From the NCBI GenBank assembly GCA_017482385.1, contig JAFUNI010000016.1, positions 248,001-312,000 of the forward strand: a DNA stretch of 64,000 nt. The letters are read 5' to 3'. The notes beneath the pieces are model-generated. The model ran no database searches. It saw only the letters and a program-made list of their open reading frames with translations, and had not been told where the DNA came from. The DNA is from Oscillospiraceae bacterium (lineage in GTDB: Bacteria; Bacillota; Clostridia; Oscillospirales; Oscillospiraceae). The position numbers were made by a program, and so were the translations under genes. Shown here one piece after another: positions 33,469 through 41,335 of the stretch; within the stretch, counting starts at the first letter, position 1; every line of letters starts with the position of its first letter.

Positions 33469-34680
33469 TCATCCTTTCAAAATTTGTGTAACCGCATCGT
33501 CCAGACTGGAATCGTTAGATACAGTATAGTCTGCAAACTGTTCATACATAGGCTTGCGGACACTGAACATTTCTTCCAGCTTACCCGACTGAGAAAGGGG
33601 TCTTCCGTCGGTGGGCAGGGAAGTGATATCCCGCTTGATCCAATAAATCGCTCCGTTTTGGTGCAAAAGAGGATAGTTTTCCGCTCTGGTGACACAGCCA
33701 CCGCCGGTAGCGATCACAAGACAGGATTTTTGACCTAATTTGGTCAGTACCTGGGTTTCAATTTTGCGGAAGCCGTCTTCTCCCTGCGTTTCAAAGATTT
33801 CCGGAATCGACATACCCGCTTCGTTTACAATTTCTGCATCAGCATCTACAAATTCGCGGTTCAGTTCTTGGGCAAGCAACTTGCCCACGGTAGATTTACC
33901 ACAACCGGGCATTCCAATCAGAACGATATTCTCCATTCGCTTACACATTTTGTCATAGATTTCGGGAATGACATCATCACTGATTTTTATGCCTGTAAAC
34001 CATTCTGCCGCTTCTTTTGCTTGGGCAACCAGCATCCAAAGTCCGTTTTCACAGGGGATATTTCTTTCAGCAGCGTCGAGCAAAAGCTTTGTTCTTGCAG
34101 GATTATAAATAATATCCAGCACACCTTCCAAGTTTGGGAACATATCCAGGTCCACCGGAGAAATACCGGCATTGGGGTACATACCCACCGGGGTGGTGTT
34201 TACAATGGCTGCTGCATCCCTGTGCAGATGTAAATTGGTATAGTTGTTTTCTCCGGTGCGGGAGATGATCACCACATTTGCGCCCAGTTCCTTTAAGACG
34301 ATTACGGCTGTTACAGATGCGCCACCGCTGCCAAGCACCAAAACTTTCTTTCCGGTTAGTGAAAGCCCCATACGGTTAAAGGTGTAATGCAGCCCAAAGT
34401 AATCGGTATTATGGCCGATCAATGTACCGTCAGTGCGGCGAACAATGGTATTGACAGCGCCCATCTTTTTCGCGCAATCTGTCAGCTCGGCGCAGTAGGG
34501 CATAACATCCTTTTTGTAAGGGATTGTTACATTGATGGCTGTGAAATCGCCATTTTGCAGGAAACTTCCCACATCCTTAGGTTCTTTCTCAAAGAGGGTA
34601 TAGGGATAATCACCCAAATAACTGTGAATTTGCGGGGAATAGCTGTGGCCCAGAGTTCTGCCCAGTAATCCGCATTTCAT
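33469..34680 (-). CDS. aroE/aroK: Fused shikimate dehydrogenase-shikimate kinase
   Basis: 403 residues. Residues 1-240 are shikimate dehydrogenase: LGHSYSPQIHSYL, NVTIPYKKDVM with the catalytic Lys, HNTDYFG with the Asp, and the NADPH loop VLGSGGAS. Residues ~250-403 are shikimate kinase: Walker A GMPGCGKSTVGK, FVDADAEI, GEDGFRKIE and TGGGCVT. The two steps are consecutive in the pathway. Linker KMCKRMENIV suggests a clean gene fusion; the Met in it could once have been the kinase start. Its ATG abuts the pheA stop. Confidence 0.95.
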   Translation of the reverse strand: MKCGLLGRTLGHSYSPQIHSYLGDYPYTLFEKEPKDVGSFLQNGDFTAINVTIPYKKDVMPYCAELTDCAKKMGAVNTIVRRTDGTLIGHNTDYFGLHYTFNRMGLSLTGKKVLVLGSGGASVTAVIVLKELGANVVIISRTGENNYTNLHLHRDAAAIVNTTPVGMYPNAGISPVDLDMFPNLEGVLDIIYNPARTKLLLDAAERNIPCENGLWMLVAQAKEAAEWFTGIKISDDVIPEIYDKMCKRMENIVLIGMPGCGKSTVGKLLAQELNREFVDADAEIVNEAGMSIPEIFETQGEDGFRKIETQVLTKLGQKSCLVIATGGGCVTRAENYPLLHQNGAIYWIKRDITSLPTDGRPLSQSGKLEEMFSVRKPMYEQFADYTVSNDSSLDDAVTQILKG

Positions 34681-35823
34681 TTATACCACCTCGGTATAGC
34701 TTCCAAGATATTTAAATTCTTCGCAAAGGTCGTCCAATTCACACATCAGCTGGACAAACTCTTCAGAATAAATGGAGGTTTCTAAGTCAAAATAGAACAT
34801 AAACTCGAAATCCTTGTCAGGCAGAGGACGGGATTCCAGTTTGATGACATTGATACCCAGCACGTACATACGGGCCAGCACCTTGTAAAGCGCGCCGGGC
34901 TTGTGGGGTAGAATCATCATAATGCTTGTCTTGTCAGCGCCGGGATAAATCTCCAAATTCTTGCTGATGCAGATAAACCGTGTGCGATTATTGCCCTCAT
35001 CCTGTACAGAATCGGCCAGGCTCTTAAGACCATACAGCTCTTCACAGGTGTGGCTGGCAATGGCGGCTATATCGGTTCGACCGGACTTGGCAACCGTCTC
35101 TGCGGCAACGGCTGTGTTCTCGACGGGAATCACCTTGATGTTGGGGTGGTTCTTCAAGAAGTCACCACACTGATTGATGGCCTGTTCATGAGAGTAGATT
35201 TCTTTAATATCTGCAAGCTTAGCACCGGGCAAAGCAATCAAATTATGATCCACCTTCATACGGAAGGTTCGCACAATGGAGAAGTTATGATGGATCATCA
35301 GGTCATATACCTTTTTCACAGAACCAGCGGTAGAGTTTTCAATGGGCAGAATGCCGTACTGGCAAAGTCCCTGTTCAATGGCATTGAAAACACCGTCAAA
35401 GTTCTTGAAATACATAATCATCGGCGATTTGAAGATCTTCTCACAGGCGATTTGAGAATAAGCACCTTCTACACCCTGGCAGGCAACCATTGGTGCTTGG
35501 GGGAAGAGTTTCTCGGTTTTATCAATAGACGCAGTGATATTTTGGTACAAGGGAGTAGTTTCGGAGTTGCGCTTGCTCTGATAGCTTCTGCTCAGCTCAA
35601 AAAGCATAGAGTAAAGCACCCGGGTATAATTTGCCATTTCCGGACCGGCTTTCGCAGCCACATCCTGTAGGATCTCCCGCTCCCGGGCAGGTATATAAAT
35701 AGGCATGTTGTTTGCTTTTTTGTAATCTGCGACCTGAGCAGATAAATTCATGCGCTTGACGAAAAGCTGAACAAGTTCGTCGTCAACAGCGTCGATTTGC
35801 GTTCTGATATCTTTCAAATCCAT
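34681..35823 (-). CDS. pheA: Bifunctional chorismate mutase-prephenate dehydratase
   Basis: 380 residues from ATG 35823 behind GGGAGGAA. Residues 1-85 are an AroQ-type chorismate mutase (MDLKDIRTQIDAVDDELVQL). Residues ~110-285 are the dehydratase (QGVEGAYSQIA, FDGVFNAIE, LPIENSTAGSV, NNRTRFICI with the conserved TRF). Residues ~295-380 are an ACT domain with the ESRP phenylalanine-binding motif (KLESRPLP), so allosteric inhibition by Phe is expected. It overlaps the aroC stop by 10 bases. Confidence 0.96.
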   Translation of the reverse strand: MDLKDIRTQIDAVDDELVQLFVKRMNLSAQVADYKKANNMPIYIPAREREILQDVAAKAGPEMANYTRVLYSMLFELSRSYQSKRNSETTPLYQNITASIDKTEKLFPQAPMVACQGVEGAYSQIACEKIFKSPMIMYFKNFDGVFNAIEQGLCQYGILPIENSTAGSVKKVYDLMIHHNFSIVRTFRMKVDHNLIALPGAKLADIKEIYSHEQAINQCGDFLKNHPNIKVIPVENTAVAAETVAKSGRTDIAAIASHTCEELYGLKSLADSVQDEGNNRTRFICISKNLEIYPGADKTSIMMILPHKPGALYKVLARMYVLGINVIKLESRPLPDKDFEFMFYFDLETSIYSEEFVQLMCELDDLCEEFKYLGSYTEVV

Positions 35824-36911
35824 TGGTATTCCTCCCAAAGCTTGCAGTCAAGCAAGTACATATCAAAGATGGCAATAGCAGCTGCGGCTTCGATGACCGG
35901 AACTGCCCGGGGTACAATACAAGGGTCGTGACGGCCCTGTACAGACAATTCCTGCTGCTCCATGCGTCCCAGGCTTACAGATAGCTGCTGCCGGGAGATG
36001 GACGGTGTGGGCTTGATGGCGACTTTGAAAATTAAAGGCATACCGGTAGTGATGCCGCCCAGAATACCGCCGGCATTGTTGGTTGTGGTTGTGATCCTGT
36101 TATCTGTTACGGAGTAAGGGTCGTTGTTTTGGCTGCCACGAAGCTCGCTGCCGGCGAAGCCGGAGCCAAACTCCAACCCTTTCACAGCGGGAACACCGTA
36201 AATGATTTGCGCAAGCTTGCTTTCCATACCGCCAAACATAGGCTCACCCAATCCGGCGGGTAGGCCGGTAATGGCGCATTCAATTGTACCGCCGACACTG
36301 TCGCCATCAGCTTTCGCTTTTATAATCTCTGCAAGCATTTGCTTGCCTGCGTTGGTATCAAGCACAGGGAATGTATTTTGTACAGCGGTCAGATCCGGAG
36401 AAACCCAATCAAATGATTTATCTGAGATTCCGGCAATTGAACTGATGTGAGCGCCAATTTGAATGCTCTTTAATTCCAGCCACTGCTTGCACAGACCGCC
36501 GGCAATGCACAAAGGTGCGGTAAGACGACCGGAGAAATGTCCGCCGCCGGCAACATCCTGGTAGCCCTTATATTTGATTTGCGCAGGGAAGTCTGCATGA
36601 CCGGGTCTGGGACAGTCCTTGAGGTTGCTGTAATCCCCGGAGCGGGTGTTTGTGTTGCGGATAATGGCAGACAGCGGTGCGCCGCAAGTGAAGCCGTCTA
36701 CAAGGCCGGAGAGAAATTCCGGCTGATCGGCCTCTTTTCGTGATGTTGCAAAACTTCCCTGGCCGGGAGCCCGTCGAGCCAAAAAGGCATTCAATGCCTC
36801 AAAATCAACAGGGAGACCAGCAGGAATTCCGTCCAACGTCATACCGATGGCGGGCCCGTGGGACTGTCCAAATATGGAAAGCTTCAGCTTTTCACCGTAT
36901 GTGCTGCTCAT
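35814..36911 (-). CDS. aroC: Chorismate synthase
   Basis: 365 residues. SIFGQSHGPAIG, RRAPGQGSFATSRKE, the RPGHADF segment with the active-site His, AGGGHFSGRLTA and RHDPCIVPRAVPVIEA are chorismate synthase blocks. It removes phosphate from EPSP using reduced FMN. AGGAGG precedes the ATG and lies within the last codons of aroA (20-base overlap). Confidence 0.97.
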   Translation of the reverse strand: MSSTYGEKLKLSIFGQSHGPAIGMTLDGIPAGLPVDFEALNAFLARRAPGQGSFATSRKEADQPEFLSGLVDGFTCGAPLSAIIRNTNTRSGDYSNLKDCPRPGHADFPAQIKYKGYQDVAGGGHFSGRLTAPLCIAGGLCKQWLELKSIQIGAHISSIAGISDKSFDWVSPDLTAVQNTFPVLDTNAGKQMLAEIIKAKADGDSVGGTIECAITGLPAGLGEPMFGGMESKLAQIIYGVPAVKGLEFGSGFAGSELRGSQNNDPYSVTDNRITTTTNNAGGILGGITTGMPLIFKVAIKPTPSISRQQLSVSLGRMEQQELSVQGRHDPCIVPRAVPVIEAAAAIAIFDMYLLDCKLWEEYQWI

Positions 36912-38088
36912 ATTTGCCTCCTAATTCTTTGTATACCTGCCAAAATGCAGGATAGGATTTAGATACGCATTCTGCGCCTAAGATAGTTATAGGTCCATCT
37001 GCAACGGTAGCCGCTATGGCGGCGGACATTGCGATGCGGTGGTCATTTACTGCGTCGATGGTACAGCAGTGGTATTTGCCCGGTTGCACGGTCAATGTGT
37101 TTTCATCCGCAAAAGCATTCGCACCCAAAGTGTTTAGCATATTACAAACTGATGCTACGCGGTCGGATTCTTTCAATCGCAGACGGGCGATATTCGTAAA
37201 AACCGCTCCTTTTTTTGCACCGGCAACAACAGCCAAAACCGGCACCAAATCAGGAATATCAGCTGCGGAAACAGAGATTCTTTCTTCTAACTCAGAAAGT
37301 ATTTTCGCTGAAGCTCTGTCACCTTGGGGAGAGCCTAAGTCAAGATTGGTGATGGACAGGGGATTGCCAAGAGCCTGTGCAGCCAACCAAAAAGCGCCAT
37401 TGCTCCAATCACCCTCTACAATAAGTTTTCCGGGGGAACGGAAAGGATAATTTCCTTTGATGCAGTAGTTATCTGTATCAACACCGAAAATTCTTAGTGC
37501 CAACTGTGTCATATCCACATAGGATTTGGATTCCAGCGTATCGGTGATGGTAATTTGACTTATTCCGTCCAGCAATGCAGTGGCGAACAGGAGTCCGGTA
37601 ATAAACTGGCTGGATACTTTGCCGCTGAGGGAAAATTCGCCGGATCGCAATTTACCGCTAATGCGGATTGTTGCTTCAGTAGGACGGGTCAAACTGCAAC
37701 CCATTCGCTCTAATTCTTCCCACATTGGCGACAGTGGCCGATAGGGAAGACGGCCTTGCATGTGGAAAGTGGCTTCCACGCCCAAAGCACAGGCTACGGG
37801 TAACAAAAAACGCAGCGTAGAACCGCTTTCACCACAATCCAACACAGCCTTTTGTGGGATATACTTGACCGGATTGACAATATATCCGTTGTCGGTTCGT
37901 TTAATATCCGCACCAAGAGCGTTTAAGCATCGGGCGGTTGCTTCAATGTCAGCGTTGGTTTGCGGGCATTCAAGGATGGTCTGGTTGTCGGAAAAGGCAG
38001 CGCAGATCATCAGTCTGTGGGCTTGGGATTTTGATGGAATTGCCTGGACAGTACCACTTAAGGTACCGGGCAGTATGGTGATGTCCAT
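36892..38088 (-). CDS. aroA: 5-enolpyruvylshikimate-3-phosphate synthase
   Basis: 398 residues from ATG 38088, one base after the aroB stop, with AGAAGG 8 bases upstream; the longer frame to 38148 is inside aroB and rejected. Motifs: PSKSQAHRLMI (PEP/shikimate Lys), LDCGESGSTLRFLLPVA, RLPYRPLSP, and LRLKESDRVAS, DHRIAMSAA. The loop LDCGESGSTLR has Glu-Ser where class I enzymes have NAGTAMR, a pattern of other EPSPS groups; sensitivity cannot be judged from it alone. Confidence 0.95.
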   Translation of the reverse strand: MDITILPGTLSGTVQAIPSKSQAHRLMICAAFSDNQTILECPQTNADIEATARCLNALGADIKRTDNGYIVNPVKYIPQKAVLDCGESGSTLRFLLPVACALGVEATFHMQGRLPYRPLSPMWEELERMGCSLTRPTEATIRISGKLRSGEFSLSGKVSSQFITGLLFATALLDGISQITITDTLESKSYVDMTQLALRIFGVDTDNYCIKGNYPFRSPGKLIVEGDWSNGAFWLAAQALGNPLSITNLDLGSPQGDRASAKILSELEERISVSAADIPDLVPVLAVVAGAKKGAVFTNIARLRLKESDRVASVCNMLNTLGANAFADENTLTVQPGKYHCCTIDAVNDHRIAMSAAIAATVADGPITILGAECVSKSYPAFWQVYKELGGKYEQHIR

Positions 38089-38089
38089 A

Positions 38090-39127
38090 TTACAGACCTT
38101 CTTCAATAAAGAATTCCAGCTTTTCCACCGGGGTGGGAACGATTTCACAATGTCCTATTTCCCGGGGAATAATTAGATTCACTGTACCACCGGAGCGTTT
38201 TTTGTCAGAAAGGGCGCTGGTGTACAGATCTTCTGCGGAAAAATCGGTAGTTGTAGGCAGATTAAATTTCGCCAAAACGGCACACAGTTCAGCATAAATT
38301 GCCGGACTGCCTGCTTTGGAAACAATTGCCATACCAATGGCAACCGCCTGTCCATGCGTGACGGAAAAATTGCTTTGTGCTTCCACGCTGTGACCGATGG
38401 TGTGGCCCAAATTCAGCTTCTGTCTTGCACCGGTATCAAATTCATCTTCGGCAACGACATTTCGCTTTAGTTCTACGCAGCGGGCAATGGCGGCTTCACG
38501 GTCAAATTTTAAGCCCTTTTCAGATAAATGATCAAATAACTGACGGTCATATAAAACACCGTATTTGATCACTTCTGCACAGCCGTCGCAGAAGACAGAA
38601 TCGGGGAGTGTATTCAATGTATCCAGGTCGCACAAAACCAGGTTGGGCTGGTAGAATGCGCCAACCAAGTTTTTGCCGGCAGGCAGGTCAATGGCAGTTT
38701 TGCCGCCAACAGAGGAATCAACCATTGCCAGCAGGGTAGTGGGAACTTGAATATAACGAATGCCCCGTAGGAATGTTGCAGCAGCAAAGCCGGTCATATC
38801 ACCTGTTACACCGCCACCTAAAGCAAGTACTGCGTCAGAGCGGGTCAGATGATTTTCTGCAAGGAAGTTGAGAATGTTTAAATATGTATCGGCATTTTTG
38901 CTGCTTTCGCCTGCAGGGAACACAAAATTAACCACGGAAAAACCTGCGTTCATCAAAGCGGTTTCTGCTGCTTTTCCGTAATGCGGCCAAACATTGCTGT
39001 CGCTGATAATGGCGACCTTACACGGTTTGTTCAGCACGGAAAGAAGCTGCTGACCCAAGTTGTTCAGCAAACCGGCACCAATGAGAACATCATAGCTTTT
39101 GGATGCGGTAACATGGATAGTTTTCAT
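38090..39127 (-). CDS. aroB: 3-dehydroquinate synthase
   Basis: 345 residues. VFPAGESSKN, LALGGGVTGDMTGFAAATFLRGI with NAD and zinc residues, VDSSVGGKTAID, GCAEVIKYG and LNLGHTIGHSVE (zinc His) identify AroB. It cyclises DAHP. Start overlaps the tyrA stop by 4 bases. Confidence 0.97.
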   Translation of the reverse strand: MKTIHVTASKSYDVLIGAGLLNNLGQQLLSVLNKPCKVAIISDSNVWPHYGKAAETALMNAGFSVVNFVFPAGESSKNADTYLNILNFLAENHLTRSDAVLALGGGVTGDMTGFAAATFLRGIRYIQVPTTLLAMVDSSVGGKTAIDLPAGKNLVGAFYQPNLVLCDLDTLNTLPDSVFCDGCAEVIKYGVLYDRQLFDHLSEKGLKFDREAAIARCVELKRNVVAEDEFDTGARQKLNLGHTIGHSVEAQSNFSVTHGQAVAIGMAIVSKAGSPAIYAELCAVLAKFNLPTTTDFSAEDLYTSALSDKKRSGGTVNLIIPREIGHCEIVPTPVEKLEFFIEEGL

Positions 39128-39954
39128 CCGTCCACCTCTTCTTTTCGTTTGCGGCCTTCATCCAGTAGGGTAATCAATGTAGCCGCATCATCTCGGGTGA
39201 TGGCATCCTTATAGGCTTCCAGGCTTTTAATAAAGGCGTCCAGCTCAAAAAGTATGTTTTCCTTGTTGGACATAAACAGCTCTGCCCACATTCGGGGATT
39301 CAGCCAGGCAACACGGGTCAGGTCCTTGTAGCTGCCGGCAGAAAAACCTTTGTGGCTTTGTGCAGTGGGAGATTTGATAAACGCATTGCTGACGATGTGG
39401 GGCATTTGGGATGTAAAAGCGATCATTTTGTCGTGTTCTTCGGCGGTTGTAACGGAGAAAGAGCCAAATTTGCAGGGTTCAAGTGCATCAACTGCCCGTT
39501 GCAAAAGCTCCGGATCGTCAAACCGGTAGGGTACAAGCACCATAGGAGCGCCCTGGAACAGATTGGACCGGCTGTACTTAAATCCGGAGTTGTGAGAACC
39601 AGCCATAGGGTGACCGCCCATAAAGGTGAAACCGTATTTTTCTGCCAAGGGAAAACATCGTTCACAGATGGCTTTTTTGATACCGCAGCAGTCTATAACA
39701 AGGGCTTCTTTTGCTATCAGATGAGCATTGTTTTCCAACCATTGGGCGGAGCCATCGGCAAAGATCGCCAGCAATATTAAGTCACAGCAGGGGATCGTGT
39801 TTGGGTTCAAAACATCCTTGACAGCACCGGAAAGCTGCGCAAAGGTCAGCATACTCTCATCCAGTTCACAGGCATACACACTGTGTCCGGCTTTGGAATA
39901 AGCTCTCGCAAGAGAACCGCCGATCAAACCGAGACCCAGGATACCTACATTCAT
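39124..39954 (-). CDS. tyrA: Prephenate dehydrogenase
   Basis: 276 residues. NAD-binding GILGLGLIGGSLARA, then GGHPMAGSHNSGF with the catalytic His and TTAEEHDKMIAFTSQMPHIVSNA. Converts prephenate to 4-hydroxyphenylpyruvate for tyrosine. No ACT domain, so feedback control by Tyr may come through the leader attenuator and DAHP synthase instead (inference). It overlaps aroF by 4 bases. Confidence 0.95.
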   Translation of the reverse strand: MNVGILGLGLIGGSLARAYSKAGHSVYACELDESMLTFAQLSGAVKDVLNPNTIPCCDLILLAIFADGSAQWLENNAHLIAKEALVIDCCGIKKAICERCFPLAEKYGFTFMGGHPMAGSHNSGFKYSRSNLFQGAPMVLVPYRFDDPELLQRAVDALEPCKFGSFSVTTAEEHDKMIAFTSQMPHIVSNAFIKSPTAQSHKGFSAGSYKDLTRVAWLNPRMWAELFMSNKENILFELDAFIKSLEAYKDAITRDDAATLITLLDEGRKRKEEVDG

Positions 39955-40952
39955 TTTAATACCTCTCTGATTCTTTTCACTTTTTGGTTTAATTCATCAA
40001 ACTGTACAGGGGTTAAGGACTGCGCACCATCGCACATAGCGCAGGCGGGGTTGTTGTGAACCTCGACCATAATGCCGTCTGCGCCGGCTGCAGCTGCTGC
40101 GACAGCCATAGGAGGCACCAGCGCGGCGCGACCGGTTGCGTGGCTGGGGTCGATAACTACAGGCAGGTGTGACAGTTCGTGCAAAACAGGAATTGCGGAT
40201 AGATCCAAGGTGTTTCGTGTATAGGTTTCATAGGTGCGGATACCGCGCTCGCAGAGGATGATATTTTCGTTACCTTCGCTCATAATATACTCTGCGCTCA
40301 TCAGCAGTTCCTGCAAAGTGTTGGCAAGACCGCGCTTCAAAAGAATAGGCTTCTGGGTTTTGCCCAATTCTTGCAGCAGGTCGAAGTTTTGCATATTACG
40401 GGCGCCAACTTGAATAACGTCCACATCCTCAAAAAGATCCAGAGTACGAATATTCATAATTTCGGTGATGATAGGCATACCGGTTGCCTTCTTGGCCTCT
40501 AAGAGAAGTTTAATGCCTTGATCCTTCAGTCCCTGGAAGGCGTAGGGTGAAGTACGGGGCTTAAATGCGCCTCCACGGAGGATATCAGCACCGGCTGCCT
40601 TTACGGCTTGTGCAACCTCAATAATCTGCTCCTCGCTTTCTACAGAGCAAGGACCAGCAATCATTGCAAAATTACCGCCGCCGATTTTTACATTGTTGCA
40701 TTCAATAACACTGTCGTTGGGATGGAATTTTCGGTTGGCCTGCTTAAAGGGCTCAGAAACCCGCTTTACTGTGGCAACGATCTCCAAACTCTTCAGCAGT
40801 TCAATGTCCACACGGCTGGTATCGCCGACCAAACCAAGAATGGTGACTTCCTGACCTTGGGAAATGTGGACATCAAGGCTCATATTCTTGAGCCACTTGA
40901 TTAGATGTTCGGTTTGTTCGGGGGTAGTACCCTGTTTCAATACAGCAATCAT
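39951..40952 (-). CDS. aroF: 3-deoxy-7-phosphoheptulonate (DAHP) synthase
   Basis: 333 residues of the type I-beta class. Residues 1-70 form a ferredoxin-like/ACT-like regulatory domain (MIAVLKQGTTPEQTEHL). The barrel has FAMIAGPCSVES, GAFKPRTSPYAFQG, IQVGARNMQNFDLLQELG, KPILLKRG, and PVIDPSHATG. It condenses PEP and erythrose-4-phosphate, the pathway entry. First structural gene behind the Tyr/Phe leader; AGGAG precedes the ATG by 8 bases. Confidence 0.96.
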   Translation of the reverse strand: MIAVLKQGTTPEQTEHLIKWLKNMSLDVHISQGQEVTILGLVGDTSRVDIELLKSLEIVATVKRVSEPFKQANRKFHPNDSVIECNNVKIGGGNFAMIAGPCSVESEEQIIEVAQAVKAAGADILRGGAFKPRTSPYAFQGLKDQGIKLLLEAKKATGMPIITEIMNIRTLDLFEDVDVIQVGARNMQNFDLLQELGKTQKPILLKRGLANTLQELLMSAEYIMSEGNENIILCERGIRTYETYTRNTLDLSAIPVLHELSHLPVVIDPSHATGRAALVPPMAVAAAAAGADGIMVEVHNNPACAMCDGAQSLTPVQFDELNQKVKRIREVLK

Positions 40953-40965
40953 AACAACATCTCCT

Positions 40966-41005
40966 AAATATAAAAACGCTGCACAGATACGATCCTGTGC
41001 AGCGT
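40966..41005 (-). terminator. Attenuator terminator of the aromatic operon
   Basis: On the minus strand ACGCTGCACAG (41005-40995), 8-base loop, CTGTGCAGCGT (40986-40976), then TTTTATATTT. It lies between the leader peptide and aroF. Confidence 0.9.
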
Positions 41006-41101
41006 CTGAAAATACGACTTACAAAAATAAATGCAGCACAAATCGCTATTACTTTTCTCCGTTAAAAAAGTAATAGTAATAAAAGTAGCTGTATGCAGCA
41101 T
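40994..41101 (-). promoter_or_regulatory. Mutually exclusive leader RNA helices (segments 1-2 and 2-3)
   Basis: Segment 1 ATGCTGCAT (41101-41093), which ends in the first Tyr codon, can pair with segment 2 GTGCTGCAT (41039-41031), eight pairs around one U-U mismatch. Segment 2 extended, TTTGTGC-T-GC (41042-41033), can instead pair with GC-T-GCACAGG (41003-40994), the 5' arm of the terminator. A ribosome stalled on the aromatic codons would cover segment 1 and favour the antiterminator; one that reaches the stop at 41049 would cover segment 2 and let the terminator form. Confidence 0.7.
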
Positions 41102-41117
41102 TTACGGTAGTGACCAT
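41049..41117 (-). CDS. Tyr/Phe-rich attenuator leader peptide, 22 residues
   Basis: ATG 41117 is preceded by GGAGG (41128-41124) with a 6-base spacer. The peptide starts MVTTVNAA and residues 9-18 read YSYFYYYYFF: six Tyr and three Phe in ten codons, then NGEK and TAA at 41051-41049. It lies 24 bases after a predicted transcription start and just upstream of an antiterminator/terminator pair in front of aroF. This is the design of the trp and phe leader peptides, here sensing both tyrosine and phenylalanine. Too short for ordinary gene finders. Confidence 0.92.
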   Translation of the reverse strand: MVTTVNAAYSYFYYYYFFNGEK

Positions 41118-41147
41118 AGTTGGCCTCCAAATAATAAGTATGCAGTT

Positions 41148-41176
41148 ACTATACCACGCTACATATGATTTTGCAA
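41148..41176 (-). promoter_or_regulatory. Sigma-A promoter of the aromatic operon
   Basis: On the minus strand TTGCAA (41176-41171), 17 bp, TATAGT (41153-41148); start of RNA expected near 41141. Confidence 0.65.
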
Positions 41177-41272
41177 GGTTTTTTTCAAAATTTGATAAAA
41201 AAGTAGCCGTGGTTGGTACCCGCAATCGTATGTTACAGGTTCAAAAAGTGCGTAAGTCAACTGTGAAGACTA

Positions 41273-41301
41273 TTTACAAAGTAAAACTAACCCCTTATAA
41301 T
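41273..41301 (+). promoter_or_regulatory. Sigma-A promoter of the GH2 gene
   Basis: TTTACA (41273-41278), 17 bp, TATAAT (41296-41301). Between this and the divergent aro promoter (41177-41272) I see no clear feature. Confidence 0.6.
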
Positions 41302-41335
41302 GAAATTATAGACTGAAAAAGGGGGAAAACGACCC

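Noticed and set aside
41110-41316. A plus-strand 68-codon frame in the aro-GH2 gap
   Set aside because: It has no ribosome site and overlaps both divergent promoters.
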